From Vespula vulgaris (taxonomy: Eukaryota > Arthropoda > Insecta > Hymenoptera > Vespidae), in the NCBI RefSeq assembly GCF_905475345.1, contig NC_066586.1, forward strand, positions 7,871,400 through 7,935,399: a stretch of 64,000 nt of DNA, written 5' to 3'. Under the pieces are notes generated by a model, which had not been told where the DNA came from, did not search any database, and worked only from the letters and a program-made list of their open reading frames with translations. Numbering within the stretch: the stretch's first letter is position 1; every line of letters begins with the position of its first letter. A program made the position numbers and the translations under genes. Shown one piece after another: positions 36,462 to 49,549 of this stretch.

Positions 36462-39400
36462 AATGTGATACTAGAGCCATTGGTAGTTCCACTGTAACCA
36501 CGGAGCTGTGCAGATGCATTTTGTCTGTGTCAATGGGTATTTTTCGTATATATGTATACATTCATATTATAAATTGGTTAGTGAAGAATATATGTGATAA
36601 TGATAGTCATTATTACTTCAACGAAAACAATAACGTATTTATAAGATGAATATTTTTATTTACTGTTATATACACTTATAATACTACAATATATAAAAGT
36701 GCAATTAGAGCCAAAAACATTTTTGCTTGGATCACGTCGAATGAACACCGCACATAAATTCACACATAAACACAAATTGTGTATGAATGCATACATAATA
36801 TCCTTTGTTAATTTTTTCTATCAAGTTAAATAGAAAGTTTGAATGAAATTAAATTCTGTTCATATTATCTATTAAATTATATTCGTACTATAAAAATTTT
36901 TATTTCAGTAGATTTCTTTTTTATATATCTTTTATTTTAACAAAAAATATATAAAAGTATGAATTTTCTGCATACATTTCTATTGTAAAGATTCTTCAGT
37001 AAAGATACTTAACAAAGTATTCAGTTTCTTTGTTAAATTAAAAATAGAAAGATATAGAAAGGAACAACGTCATCTCTTTTAGTTATGTCTCTCCACTTAT
37101 CTTTTAATAATCTTCTGTTTAAATAATTTTTCTTTCTTTCTCTTGTTATTCGCTTATTGTATTTCTTTGCAAATCCATCAAGATCTTTCTTGAAATCGTC
37201 GTAAAATGTAAATCGTTGACACTTCTTATCAGAATAACGCAACGAAAAGTAATAAACAAATAGAGGATATCATAATAATTTTTATGTAATCATTCATGAC
37301 GATGAAACTTTCATTTTCGTGCGTTGATTTAGAACGAACACATTGATAAAAAAAACATGGGAAAATCCTGATAAACGATATTTATCATGTCAGTAAACAT
37401 TTTTTCAATTCAAAAATATTGAATTAATCAAACTCACTAATCGTAGTGGAAATTTTATCATTATCACAATTTATTTTTTTAATTAAATATCAATATCATC
37501 TACAACTATTTAACGACTAACTTCAATATAAAGAGAATATGACTGAATAAATATGATAATTTAGATTCAACAATAATATTGTTGTTTTTCCTCTAATATT
37601 ATCAATTGCGTCTATATTTATTTAATAGACCGAGTGATATGATATCTTTGTAGATACAACCGATATCATTTGGAAATATTACTACGAGCATTAATTACGA
37701 TAGAAATATTGCACGGTCGTTTGCTCCCAATGGATTAATTTTTTTTTAACATTGACCACGTTCTTATTATTACTGCGCAACTTTGACGTAAAACAACGAG
37801 CGGACTTATAGCTAAACGTCTAAATCATCGGCGATATCGTGACAGTCTTAATTTAAAGTCTACCAGCAAGGAATCTTCTTATTCTTCTTTCCTCTTCTTC
37901 TATCTTTCTGTGTCACTCATACATATATACAAATACATAAATACATATACACATGCACACGAATGCACCAATGCATTGAGTTGTATCCATCTCGCTATGC
38001 ACTTTTCAGTCTCACTGCAATTCTACGTGCACTCGCGTCTTATCTCTCGAGTTTTTTACTATTTGTATTCATAGATTTTCTCTTTCTATCTCTCTTTCTC
38101 TCTCTCTCTCTCTTTTTCTTTCTTTTATTACATTTTTGATCGATAAGAAATGAAAGCTAAAAGGAAGTTATGCATAATAAAATTTCATAATCTATGAAAG
38201 AATGAATTGTTTCTAACAACAATAGTTTTGTTTATTTAATTAACCGATGTTTCATATCGTTATAGAAACAACATTCGAAGATCTTTCGAGGTATGTTTTC
38301 TCATTGTGAGCTTAAATCTTTACGAATGAAAAATACTTTTAAAATGATTATATTCTCTTTTTTCTCAAGATAAATAATCAGATAAGATAAATAAAAATTA
38401 AAATGTATATTTTATTAAGTAAGTAAACATATTATCATCAAATTAGTTTGTAGCAATTATGAATAAAGATAAATGACTGGAATAAGAATAAAAATGTAGA
38501 TAAATAAAAAACTTCTTATAATGTATTAGAATGACGATAAGATAATTTAATAATTCGATATAGTAGGAAAGTTAGAGAACGTTGAAAATTAGACGGAAGT
38601 TCGTTCACTTTGATTTGATTTTATGCATTTGGCACAGTCGCCTGGCAAATTACACAACCTGCTACGATTTCTTCCTTGTATGAATATTTCACAAAATTCA
38701 CTGAGACGGTCGTCGAATAAAACAATCTAATTTCAAAATAATGAAAAAATGAAATTAAAATCTCTAATCTTTAATTAAACTAGAAAGAAAACTTAAGATT
38801 TATGACGATAAAAATAAAGTTTCATTTCGAAATGATAAAAAAATATAATATTAAATGAAAAACATATTAGAATAGATAAAAATTATCGATCAATCAACGC
38901 ATTTTTCTACTTAAACCTATCTAAATTATCTAAACTTTCTCTTTTCGCTACTTATCGATGATCATTAAATTCATTACGTTCGGAGATATTGTGCCAGCAA
39001 ATAATATTTGCGAAGCGGACGAACAGATAGGAGCCATTTAAATGAATGATAGAGGGAGGGTTACATTATCACTTCGCATTAGCTGACTACGGTTTCGCAA
39101 CGCTTCGCTCTTTCTCTCTCTGGAAGAATTAAAATTTCGGTTGAATGATTAGAAAATTGCGTTCTTTAAAAAAGAGATATATATATAATAAAATATATAT
39201 ATGAAAAAAGGAGTAAAAAATTCGTAAAAATTCTATCGTATTCTTTTTTCATTAAAATACATATTTCTTTTCGCGCGTGTGTGTGTATGAGTGTGTGTGC
39301 GTGTATATATGATAATTATGAATATATGAAAGATAATTTCGATATAATTATTATTAATTTTCGATTACATTAAAAAGAAAGAAAAATTATAGTACCATTT

Positions 39401-40767
39401 GTTGCCCCTTTCGATTCTCCTTAATAGTCGTCGTAGCTCGTATTAAAATCGTCCACGCGACACACACGCGAGTCGAGTTTTAAATGAAAACAATAAAAAG
39501 GCGTAGAGGTCTGTACATAGATACATATATATATACCATATAAACGGAGTGCGAATCACGCACTAGAAACCTCTCTAATTTGCGACGCATTCATACGCAT
39601 TTACGATTAATATTTACGAATGGTAACTCGATCTTAGATATAAGTTTCTTTTCTAAGATTGATAAATAAAATCGTTTTCATTTATGTCAGATCAAAGAGT
39701 TCTTTTTCAAGCTTAATTTTAATTAAAATTTTAATTTTTAATGTCTTTTGATATTTTCATTTGTGTGAACAAAAAATGTTCGTGCAATTATGATTGATTG
39801 TACGATTTATCTCTCGCCAAGAGCTTTAACTCTTATTGCGCATTGTAAATTAGATCTATGAGCATTGTAAATCTTGATCCTTTATATAATGTTCAATCAA
39901 AGAAAATGAAAACTGACAAAAGTATTAATTTGCATAGCAGAATGTTGAAAATACGTGTACAATTATTGACGTTAGACTCAATAACATAGATACTTTAAAA
40001 ACTTGAAGTTATTTTGTTCCTTGATGTAAAATGCTCGTCGATTGATAAAACGATATCTCTGAAAGTTTAAATTAAGTAAATTGATATATCCAACCAGTAT
40101 CTTCCATAATATTTTCTAGAAAAAAAATTCACTGCAATATTGTGTGGATCAAACGTCGTATATCATATATTTACATAAATCTGCAATAAAGTTTATCAGA
40201 CGATTTTATATTTCCAACCTAATTATAATGTATAAAATAATTAGATTATTCTTATACTTAAAAAAAAATAATACATTTTTCAAAAGTATTCACGCAATTA
40301 GAAAGCTTTGAAATTCTTAATTAACAAAATTTGTTGATCTCAGGATTTTCTCTTTTACCTGACATTAAAATGAAATGCTTAAGAAATAGAAAGAGAAGCA
40401 GAAAGAACGAAAGAGAGAAAGAGAGAGAGAGAGAGAAGATGAGGGTTGTAAGAATCGTAGAAAAATAGGTTTATAGAGTAGAGTACCTCTGATCAGCCGG
40501 TCGAACGATCAAAGAAACATAGGAAAAGGACGATTTGCTTTCAGAAAAGCGGAAGAGCGACGGACGGGCTTTGCTTACGTTTGAAGTGAGGAACGAAGAG
40601 AAGAAGGAGGAGGAAGAGAAAGAGGAGAAAAAGGTGGTAGTGGAGGTGGTGGTGGTGGTGGTGGGTGTCGACAGCCACCGAGACAACGTCATCGAAGATG
40701 ATGCAGGAGAGAATCAGAAGAGTGTCGGTCTTCTCCGGTAATGGTTGATTTATAGACGCCTCTTACG

Positions 40768-40800
40768 TATAAAAAGAGATGCACGCGTTTTTTGATCATT
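40768..40800 (+). promoter_or_regulatory. TATA/Inr core promoter, probably of the SLC22 gene
   Basis: TATAAAAAG at 40,768-40,776 is followed by TCATT at 40,796-40,800. The A at 40,798 is the likely start site, placing it 30 bases after the TATA start, which is the normal insect spacing. A long leader would follow to the ATG at 42,177. TCG|GTGAGT at 41,256/41,257 is a good donor, and TTCCTTCTCGACAG ending at 41,879 is a possible acceptor. The leader may therefore be spliced. This is inference from motifs only. Confidence 0.5.
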
Positions 40801-42176
40801 GTGCGAACAGGACAGCTCGGCTCTTGACTCGGCACCAATCGGAAATCGACTTCGTTTTAACTCGAGATCCTTAGCGCGTGTACGCGCGCACCTCTCGATC
40901 CTTCAAGCTCTATTTTTTCTTACACATACACACACACAGGCTCACACACACACACATATATATATATACATTCATTATATATATACCTACCTTTGCATAT
41001 ATCCGACACGTGGAAGCGGTGCAACGACGACAACGACGACGAAAAAGAGGAAAAGGAAGAGGAAGAAAAAGAAGAAGAAGGAGAGGAGGAAGAAGAGCAA
41101 AAGGAAGAAAAAGAAAGACGAGAACGACTTCGACAACATTTTAATTCATCAAGCTTAAAGCTCAGTCAGCCGCGAATTACAAATCGCGAGATATCGCGAG
41201 TGAGAAAAAGCAAAAGTGACCGAAGTGACCTTCCTTTCTCCTAATTAAAGCAGTCGGTGAGTTTACGTTGAGATTAGAATTAATTGTGTTTCTTTTTTAT
41301 TTGTTCGTTTTTTGCCCTTTTTTTTCTTTTTGGTGAGTGTGAAGTGCATTCTCAAATACGGCATCATAATTCGTTAGTGAAGACGATCTAGGAAGGGATT
41401 AATTTTTTCTTTGATGAATTTCGAATTCTCTACGAGATGTTCGGTTCGTTGTTACGTGTTGAGATTATCAGGGTGGGTATTGTCGATAGAAATAAGTAAA
41501 AGAGAAGATAGTGGATTATGGGAGAATGAGAATCGATCGACGTTTGTTCGTAGATCGTCGTCTCGAAGCAAGAAGTAGAAGAAGAAGAAGAAGAAGATAC
41601 GTTCCTTCTTCCGTAGAAGAAGAGTGTCTCGAAAGTAGACGAGGCCGAGCACTGATCGGACGTGATAGCTAACAGCGTTCGAAGCTTCCCACGGGTTTTT
41701 AAATTCTTGGTAAAAGAGTATAAAAGTTTGATTTTTCTTCGAATTCGAAATGAGAGATAAAAGGCAAGAGAGATTTCGAAGGAACTTGAAGTTTTTTGTA
41801 AATTCGAGAGGTTCGCTCGACTTTTTTATAGCGAGTGCTTTCAAAAGAAGCTGAAAAAAGTGTGTTTCCTTCTCGACAGAGAAGATATTGTAGAAAAAAA
41901 AAAACAAAAGGAAAGAAAAAAGAAGAAGAAAAAGAAGAAGAAGAAGGGAGAGAGAAGGAAAAAAGGAAAAAGAAAAAAGAAAATTGTTCGAATCGTGTGG
42001 CCATCTTCGGTATGAGGATGAGCTACGGCGGTCATGCCGTGTAATTCAAAGGGACACCACGTGAACCACGTCTCATCGTGCCGAGCTATCCTCGCCGTTG
42101 TCCACGTCGTCGTCGTCGTCGTCACCGTCACACTGACGCTGTTGAAGCGCGACGGAGTGCCAGCAGCGTTGGAAAG

Positions 42177-45100
42177 ATGAGCTCGATCGACTTCGACGAG
42201 GTGCTTTTACACGTGGGAGAGAAGGGCCGATATCAGAACATCATGTATTATCTCCTATGTATACCTGCAACCCTTCCGGCTGCTTTCCTGGCCTTCTCGC
42301 AGGTAAGTACCCTCATTTATAACTTCTTTTTTATTTTGTGTTAATCATTTTGTTTGATAATCGATCGTACAAATTCGATTATTTCGATGATTTGATATTG
42401 TATATCAAATTTGATCGATTAATTTCCTTACTCTTTTTTGTTTCTTTTTGCTTTTTTTCTTTTCATTCTCAACCGTAAGATCTTTATATATTGTTTGGAT
42501 ACAAAGTAAATTTGTTTTATATTTTAATATAATGGGTCTAAACGATCGTACAAACATGATATATAAAACGTCAAGTTAAAATTTTCTTATACTTCATTTG
42601 CATTTGAATATTTCTCTAGCAAATGAAATGAAAATAGATTCTTTTATTAATCAACGATTATTTCTTTCTTTCTTTTTAATTTAACTCCCGGCGATTTTAC
42701 CATCGCCCATCGAACAATATCTGATTTGCCCTCAATCAATCCAACCGTTAATATCCAAGCTTGATATTATTAGTGTTTTTACGTAAGCGATGTTAAATAT
42801 CCTAATCTACGTCGAAGGAAATGCTTCCAAGCTAAATATAGTTCGATATATCGAATAGACCATATCGATCACATGCGTCTACGTTGTATATACAGTTGTA
42901 TATGTTCTAGTTCGTGTACTAGCTGGAAAATATATTTACATTTTTCCTTAAATTTCGACCGACAATTCGCAACTATACCATTTTATATAAATCTTTGTAT
43001 ATAAACCGATCGTAATTAAAATATATAGATACAAAAAATTAATGATACTCATCATAAATCATCTTTCTATTCGCATTTCCTAAATTATTTATTTTAATTG
43101 TATCTTCGATAACGTTTACAGGTTCGATCATTTCTCGATTAATCTTTAAATAATGATGTATACATCTTTCATCAAATAAAAAAGGACGCAAAGAGTATTT
43201 TATTATTATATTCGATAAATATAAAATTACGTTATCTTTCTAAATAGAATGAGATTTTTTTTCAAACTTTTAAGCGTGAAAGTCATCGGGAATTTTTCGA
43301 AAGATTCTCCTCTTTATTTTTCTCGTCTTTGAGTATAATGAACAATGAATAAATAACAAAAAGAAGAAAACTTGCAGACGCGAATAGCCTTTTTCCAATA
43401 GTCGTCACTCAAGCGCGAATCTCGTTCCTCGAGACACAAACTAGAATTAGAATCGTCTCATCGACGCATACGATATTTGAAACGTGCCGACGAATGCTAA
43501 TGTTTTTTTTAGGTAGTAGCAATATTTATTTGCACAGCTGCATCAGACGTTGCATGCTTTCAAAGAGCTTCATCGATCGGTCGCATGCAACCAAGAGATA
43601 TAATCGTATCGTTTAATAAACTATCCCGTGTGAGAGATTTATCTATCTATCTCTTAAAGAGTTTCTACTTCCTTTGATTTAGCAAAGATCAAAGATTTAC
43701 GTGGGAAAATTCAAAATAAGAATATATGCGGGCGATTGCAACGTACAACGAATAAACAAATTATTTTTAACGATATAAGATGTTAACAAAATGGTTATAG
43801 ATATTACATTTTTAGAAGATTATAGTTGGCGATTATAATAAAGGATTGAAATTAATGATTAAAATCGTTTGAAAAAATAACATAGTTAATAGAATTAGAA
43901 CAATCTTTTAAATATTTCTAACTAGGTATTCGTGAGTGCCTCACCAGAACACTGGTGCAAAATACCAGAATTGGAGAACTTGACGGGCCTGATGACCTTG
44001 GAAGAAAAGAAGGCTCTATCTTTACCATACTCCATGAAGTCGGACGGTAGGAGAGTTTATTCGAAATGTCAAATGTACGACGTCAATTATACAGAGATCA
44101 TCGAATCGTGGTTGCAACGTGGGATATCGCAAAATTCTAGCAACACGATGGATTCGCATTCGACCACGTCGCCTTCCTCGACATCTTCCTTTCATCCCAC
44201 AAACCGATTACCACCACCTCCTGTCAGTGATCCTCATTGGCCAGTCAACAAATGCCAACACGGTTGGATTTATGATAACAAGGATTATGACAGCACCCTC
44301 GTCACAGAGGTAAACTTGACTTTCTCTCTTTTATTCGAAATTTCTTTCGTTTCCTTTTTTCGATTTCATGGCATGTAAATTTTACATAGGATATCCTTTT
44401 TAATCGGAGTGAATAAGTTTTCTCTGAAATCCTCAGTAATTGTTCTTTCCAGGTAACATTTATATCTTCTGAGTAAGCGTAATACTAAGTAATCTCGATT
44501 AACGACTACTAACGAGTTAATTCGAAGAATAATTTATTAATTGAGTAGTCAACCCTTTTAGATTATGGTCATTAGACCATTCATTATTAAATGATTGTCG
44601 TTATATTTTATGAAGGTACATCATGGTAAATATAAAATTGTGAGATGAAGTTGGTTGACTGCTTCTTACTTGGTTTCTCGTCGTTGGTCAGTCATGCTAT
44701 TTGCATAATACTCCTACCACGTCTCAGTAATTGTCAACGTCAAATTTCTTCTCCGTAGAGCGTCGGGTTTCACGACCTACTTTGCCTTGGCCTTTGGCTT
44801 CATTGTACTCTATTTTTCTCGTAAATATCATTGAACATCGTTCTAGATATTCGTAAATTATCGATAAATTATTTCGCTCTCGCTCGATCTAATGATAATT
44901 GTACAAATTAATTAATCATAATGATACACTAAAACATTCGTTGCTCGTTAAATAAATATTTTCATTTTTCTTAACTTCATGTCACAAGACGGGAACAAAT
45001 AAGCTCGTTGAAATGACGAATCATAAAATTAATGCGAATTTGTAACATTTATTTAAGCTCCTCCTACCTCAAACAAGATATTAAAACGCAAATGAGAAAT

Positions 45101-45328
45101 AATAATAAAGGGAGAATAAATAAGGTTGTTTTGATCATATCTTGTGCATTTAAATACGTAGATACATTTTGAGAAACTCCATGCTTGAGAAAAGTTCGCG
45201 GTCACATGGCCACGTCTCATAAGTGTCTATTAACGCGGTTATTAAGTTGTCGCAATTAAACAACACACGGTGACTACAAGCTATTAGCGCAACGAGAAAC
45301 ATAACTCGCGGGGTCGAGGATCTACGAC

Positions 45329-45386
<58 letters not shown>

Positions 45387-48300
45387 TTCGTTTTTTGTTG
45401 CGTGATCGCCAAAGTTCAAGAGATAGAGATATTTTCTAAATGTCAAGATGGAATCAATTATTCCAACTGCACCGTTCTCATATTCGCATCGTTCAAAAAC
45501 GCACAAAATTGAAAGAAGAAAACATCGTTGCACATATGATCCAATTTCTACATATTTTATATACTAATTATTATTTTCTCACGATACATTTTTTATAAAA
45601 TTCTACATGAACAATTCACGAATCAGTATAAAAAAATAATTACCGATATATGTATGTACTAGCCAATGAATAGACAATGACTTTTAAATGTTGTTTAACA
45701 TAACTTAAAGATATTTTAAAGATCCAAATAATAGCTCTTTCAATCTCGACATTAAAAACATATGTCACTGGACGGTAATAAGAGCACAAAAGAGAAAGGC
45801 ACAGAGATAAAGTAAGATCGATATAAAACTCAACAGGTGGTCAATGACATTCACGAACGCACAAATGATTCTTAGAAGAAGCAACGTGTAACGTTAGATT
45901 ACGTCGAAGATGGAATTTCTAATGGATCGTAGAAATGAATGAAAAGCTATGAAAAAGAAATTTCTAAAGAAAAATGAAGGATAGAGAGAAAGAGAAAGAA
46001 TGTCAACAGGTGAACAAGGTTGATGAGCAACAGAGTGACTGGCCGATAGGTTGCAGCTCTGGTGGCGTCAGCAATTGCCGACCAATTTACCTACCCCCGC
46101 ATCCGGTCATGTGATATGTAACATCAAACGCCTCGCACAACGCTGCTTACTACTCTCTGCCTATGTCGAGGGTATATGTCCCCACATATTTCGCGCGATA
46201 CTGCTTTGCCATAGCAGCCAGACTGCTAGACGCCAATTTTAAACTTTCGTTAGATACTCCTTTTCGTAGAAATAACAACTGATAATTTAACGTTCGTCCT
46301 TGAATCATTTCGATGAAAATTATTTCTCTATATCTTTTCTCTATTGCAATATAATTATTAAATAAGACATAAAAATATTGATTCTTATCGAGAACAATTC
46401 GGTGCAGGGAGGGGGATGTGTTTTATATATATATATATATATATATATGTGTGCTTTACACCGGACAAAGAGGATATCCTCTAGAAACATTTATAAAAGT
46501 CTTAATTTTTTTAATTAAATGAGTGCACATTTACTCTTTACGTTTAACGAACGAAGATTAAAAAACATTTGTTAATTGCTCTATTATATAGATCAAATGT
46601 ATCAGCGTTGATGAATGAAATTCGAAGGAACGCTTTCTCTTTCTTTTTTTAAATGGATCGTTTAAAAAAAATGGGGCCGTTTGTTCCAGTTCGTGGTAGG
46701 TGAATTTGCTAACGCTAACTCCTACCGGCTCTAGCAATGCAGAGGGTATATTACCGCGTATTTACACGCTCCGGATTTACGCAGACACATGACGCAAAGA
46801 GCCATCGAGGCAAATCCTGTCCTTCCGTTTTCCGTTCTTCATCGCTCTCACTTTCTACCGCACAAAGTGCTTCGTGATACGTTAACCACCCCTTCGTAAC
46901 GTTAAACGCATCGCTTTCTTCCTTCCCGCATTGGAAAACGATCGAAACGAAACATTAATCGTCTTAATTAACAACGATCAACTTGACTCGTTCGTCAATC
47001 CCTTCGAGACACGAAAAGAAAAATGACCAAGGTGCAATTGATCGGTTTAAGTCTAATTGTAAGTTGAGATCGGTTACGAAATCCAATAAAATATCGTTTG
47101 CGAGAAACGACGAGTTGTGCAACAATTTACACTTTTCTACATTCCGACCATTTTATTAACGTACGTACGTGATTGTGCTGATTGAAACCAATTTGACGAA
47201 TGCTTATACTTTAAATGATTTTTGCACGAAATTACTCGTAACGATTAATCATTGTTGTGAGTTTTTAACTTAATTAATTTTTAATAATTGTGATTGAATA
47301 TTTATATTTTTCGAATCAATATCAATTTTGTTATATTTCTTGGAAACTTATAATGGAATATTGGAACGTATGTAGAAAGAACTTGTAAGTCGTCATTCGG
47401 TGAGTTTACCGGCCACATGTCGACACACGGAAAAGACAATGACCCGTTCCACAGTGTCGTGCTGGCTGAAGTAGTTAAAGCGAACCTCCTAAATCGAGTA
47501 CAATAATAAATCATCGGATCGGAAGCAATGCTCAGAGACAGACCAGCCCACGCGAAACGTCATTTTGACGTATCGGTCATCCTGGTTCTTTCTTCTCTCT
47601 TTCTCTCTTCCTTTCTAAGCTTCTTCGATATCTTAGGATGTCAAAGAATACATAACTGAGAAGTGAAGTTCGTTTTTTAAGAATTTTTCGTGAGATTCTT
47701 ATTATCTATACAGAGAATTATTAGTAATTTAATCACAAACATTGCGGACATCTAACAAAGTAGATACATGTCATATTTTGAGAGTATTGATCATGATCAG
47801 TACGTAATCTATAGAGACACATTTTCATGGGGATCGCCTTATGATATACCTACTCGCGGTCAAATCAATAAAATTTTCGAAGTGTGTCAGGGTGATAAAA
47901 TCTACGTGTGTGCATCATATCCCATCGTCCTTTACGTGTACTCGCGTACGTTGCCCTTGACAATAATTCAATAGCATATTATTATACGCGAGTGCTCCTG
48001 TCTTCCCGACGCAATTTACCTTTTGCGTTTCACGCAGACATTAAAAGTCCGTGAGTGGCAATTTGCTTAAATCAAAGTTCGTGTTAAACCCATTAACGCC
48101 CACCGGGAAACTTTATTTGCTGGGGTCTAATAGACACTCAATTAAGATTTGGCTTATTTGAATATGTTTACCGACGAATAAAATGATATTTCTTTGCTTG
48201 AAACTGCGAATGCAGGAAAGAGCGTGTTATATTTCGTGAACAACGTTGATCGTCCCTCTTGGATTAAGAGAGAAGAAAGAATTTTCTTTCTCTTTCTTGT

Positions 48301-49506
48301 AAAAATGTTATTTGATGATAGAGATCATATTTTTGTTATAATACAAAAATCTATTTAATAATAGAAGGGACATACTTGTTTTGAGATAGCTTATTCTTAC
48401 TCATTATTATTATATGTTATATATGTTTATTTGATACTATAAAATATCGTCAATACCTTGCGATTTTATATTTATCATAAAATATACTTGATATCTATAT
48501 AATTAAATGTTTTGCTAAAACGTCCAAAAATAAATGTCAAAATTAATACAAAACAAAGAATCAAGCAGATTCTCGTTCGTATTCATTATCATTATTATTA
48601 TCATATATTATTAAATATCGTTAATATTTGATAGTAATTTAATTACAATTTTTCCTAAAACATTACAGATAATACAAAGCAAAGGATCAAATAGATATCT
48701 TATTCTTTTTCATTGTCACGATTAAACATTATTATAAACCATTAATACTTGATACCAAATAAATTACACTTACCCTGAAACATCAAAAATCAAATGTCAA
48801 AATTAATACAAAACAAATAATCAAGTATCACTATACTATACTTGATAATTCAATAATTTAGTTAAAGACAATAAACGAATAACTATCTAGTAAAATTTCT
48901 TTTTGAAATATCTGAATACATAGGAGAACCTGGATCAAGGAGATTAACTAAACTAATTGATAAACCAATTGGCAAGAAAACAGTCTTCCTAAAACATCAA
49001 AAGAGAAAGAAAGAGAAAAGAAGAAAGATACAAAAAGAGACAGACAGAGAAAGAGAAAGAGAGAGAGAGAAAGAGAAAGATAGAAAGAGAAAAAGAAAGA
49101 GAAAAAGAAAAAAAGAGAAAGAGAGTTACGTGAAGAAACGATGGCGTACAAACGTGCGAGCCGCGAAAGAGTCGATCGAGTTTAGCGAGAAGGACAATAG
49201 GGAGTTTGGAAAGGTCGATGGCGAGGGGTCAGCGAGGTAGCGGCCGAGGCACGTTCCTCCTGTCAACGGAGGGTGATGGACACCTCTCACTGTGGGAGCC
49301 TACCGACACAGTCACACAAAGAAACACACCCATACACACACGCATACACGGCGTCGACGACACCGCGATCATCTATCGAGCTTTCGAGCGCGCGTGCACG
49401 CGCGAGCCGAGCAGACGCCATTGAAGAGAGAACCATCCCCCACTCCACCCTCGCATCATCAACCTCTCTCTTTCGCTCGCTCTCTCTCTCTCTCTCTTTC
49501 TTTCTT

Positions 49507-49549
<43 letters not shown>

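Larger units (their letters stand above)
32481..40767. other. Gene-poor stretch with GC-rich and GA-rich patches
   Basis: No complete gene is supported. It holds short tandem repeats (33,580-33,690) and a coding-like minus-strand fragment (33,125-33,295). A GC- and GA-rich zone at 34,030-35,290 and another at 35,740-35,960 could be promoter or 5' UTR sequence. From 36,000 to 40,380 it is AT-rich with nothing recognisable. A GA-rich, GC-richer patch at 40,400-40,740 leads into the transporter promoter. Confidence 0.4.

Noticed and set aside
42078..42176. Upstream in-frame start for the transporter
   Set aside because: It would add an Arg/His-rich leader encoded by a CGT-repeat stretch, unlike SLC22 N-termini; the Met at 42,177 gives the typical start.
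46050..46245. Possible small transposon with GGCGTC ends in the transporter intron
   Set aside because: Only a short imperfect inverted match (TGGCGTC with interrupted neighbours) is seen and no target duplication.
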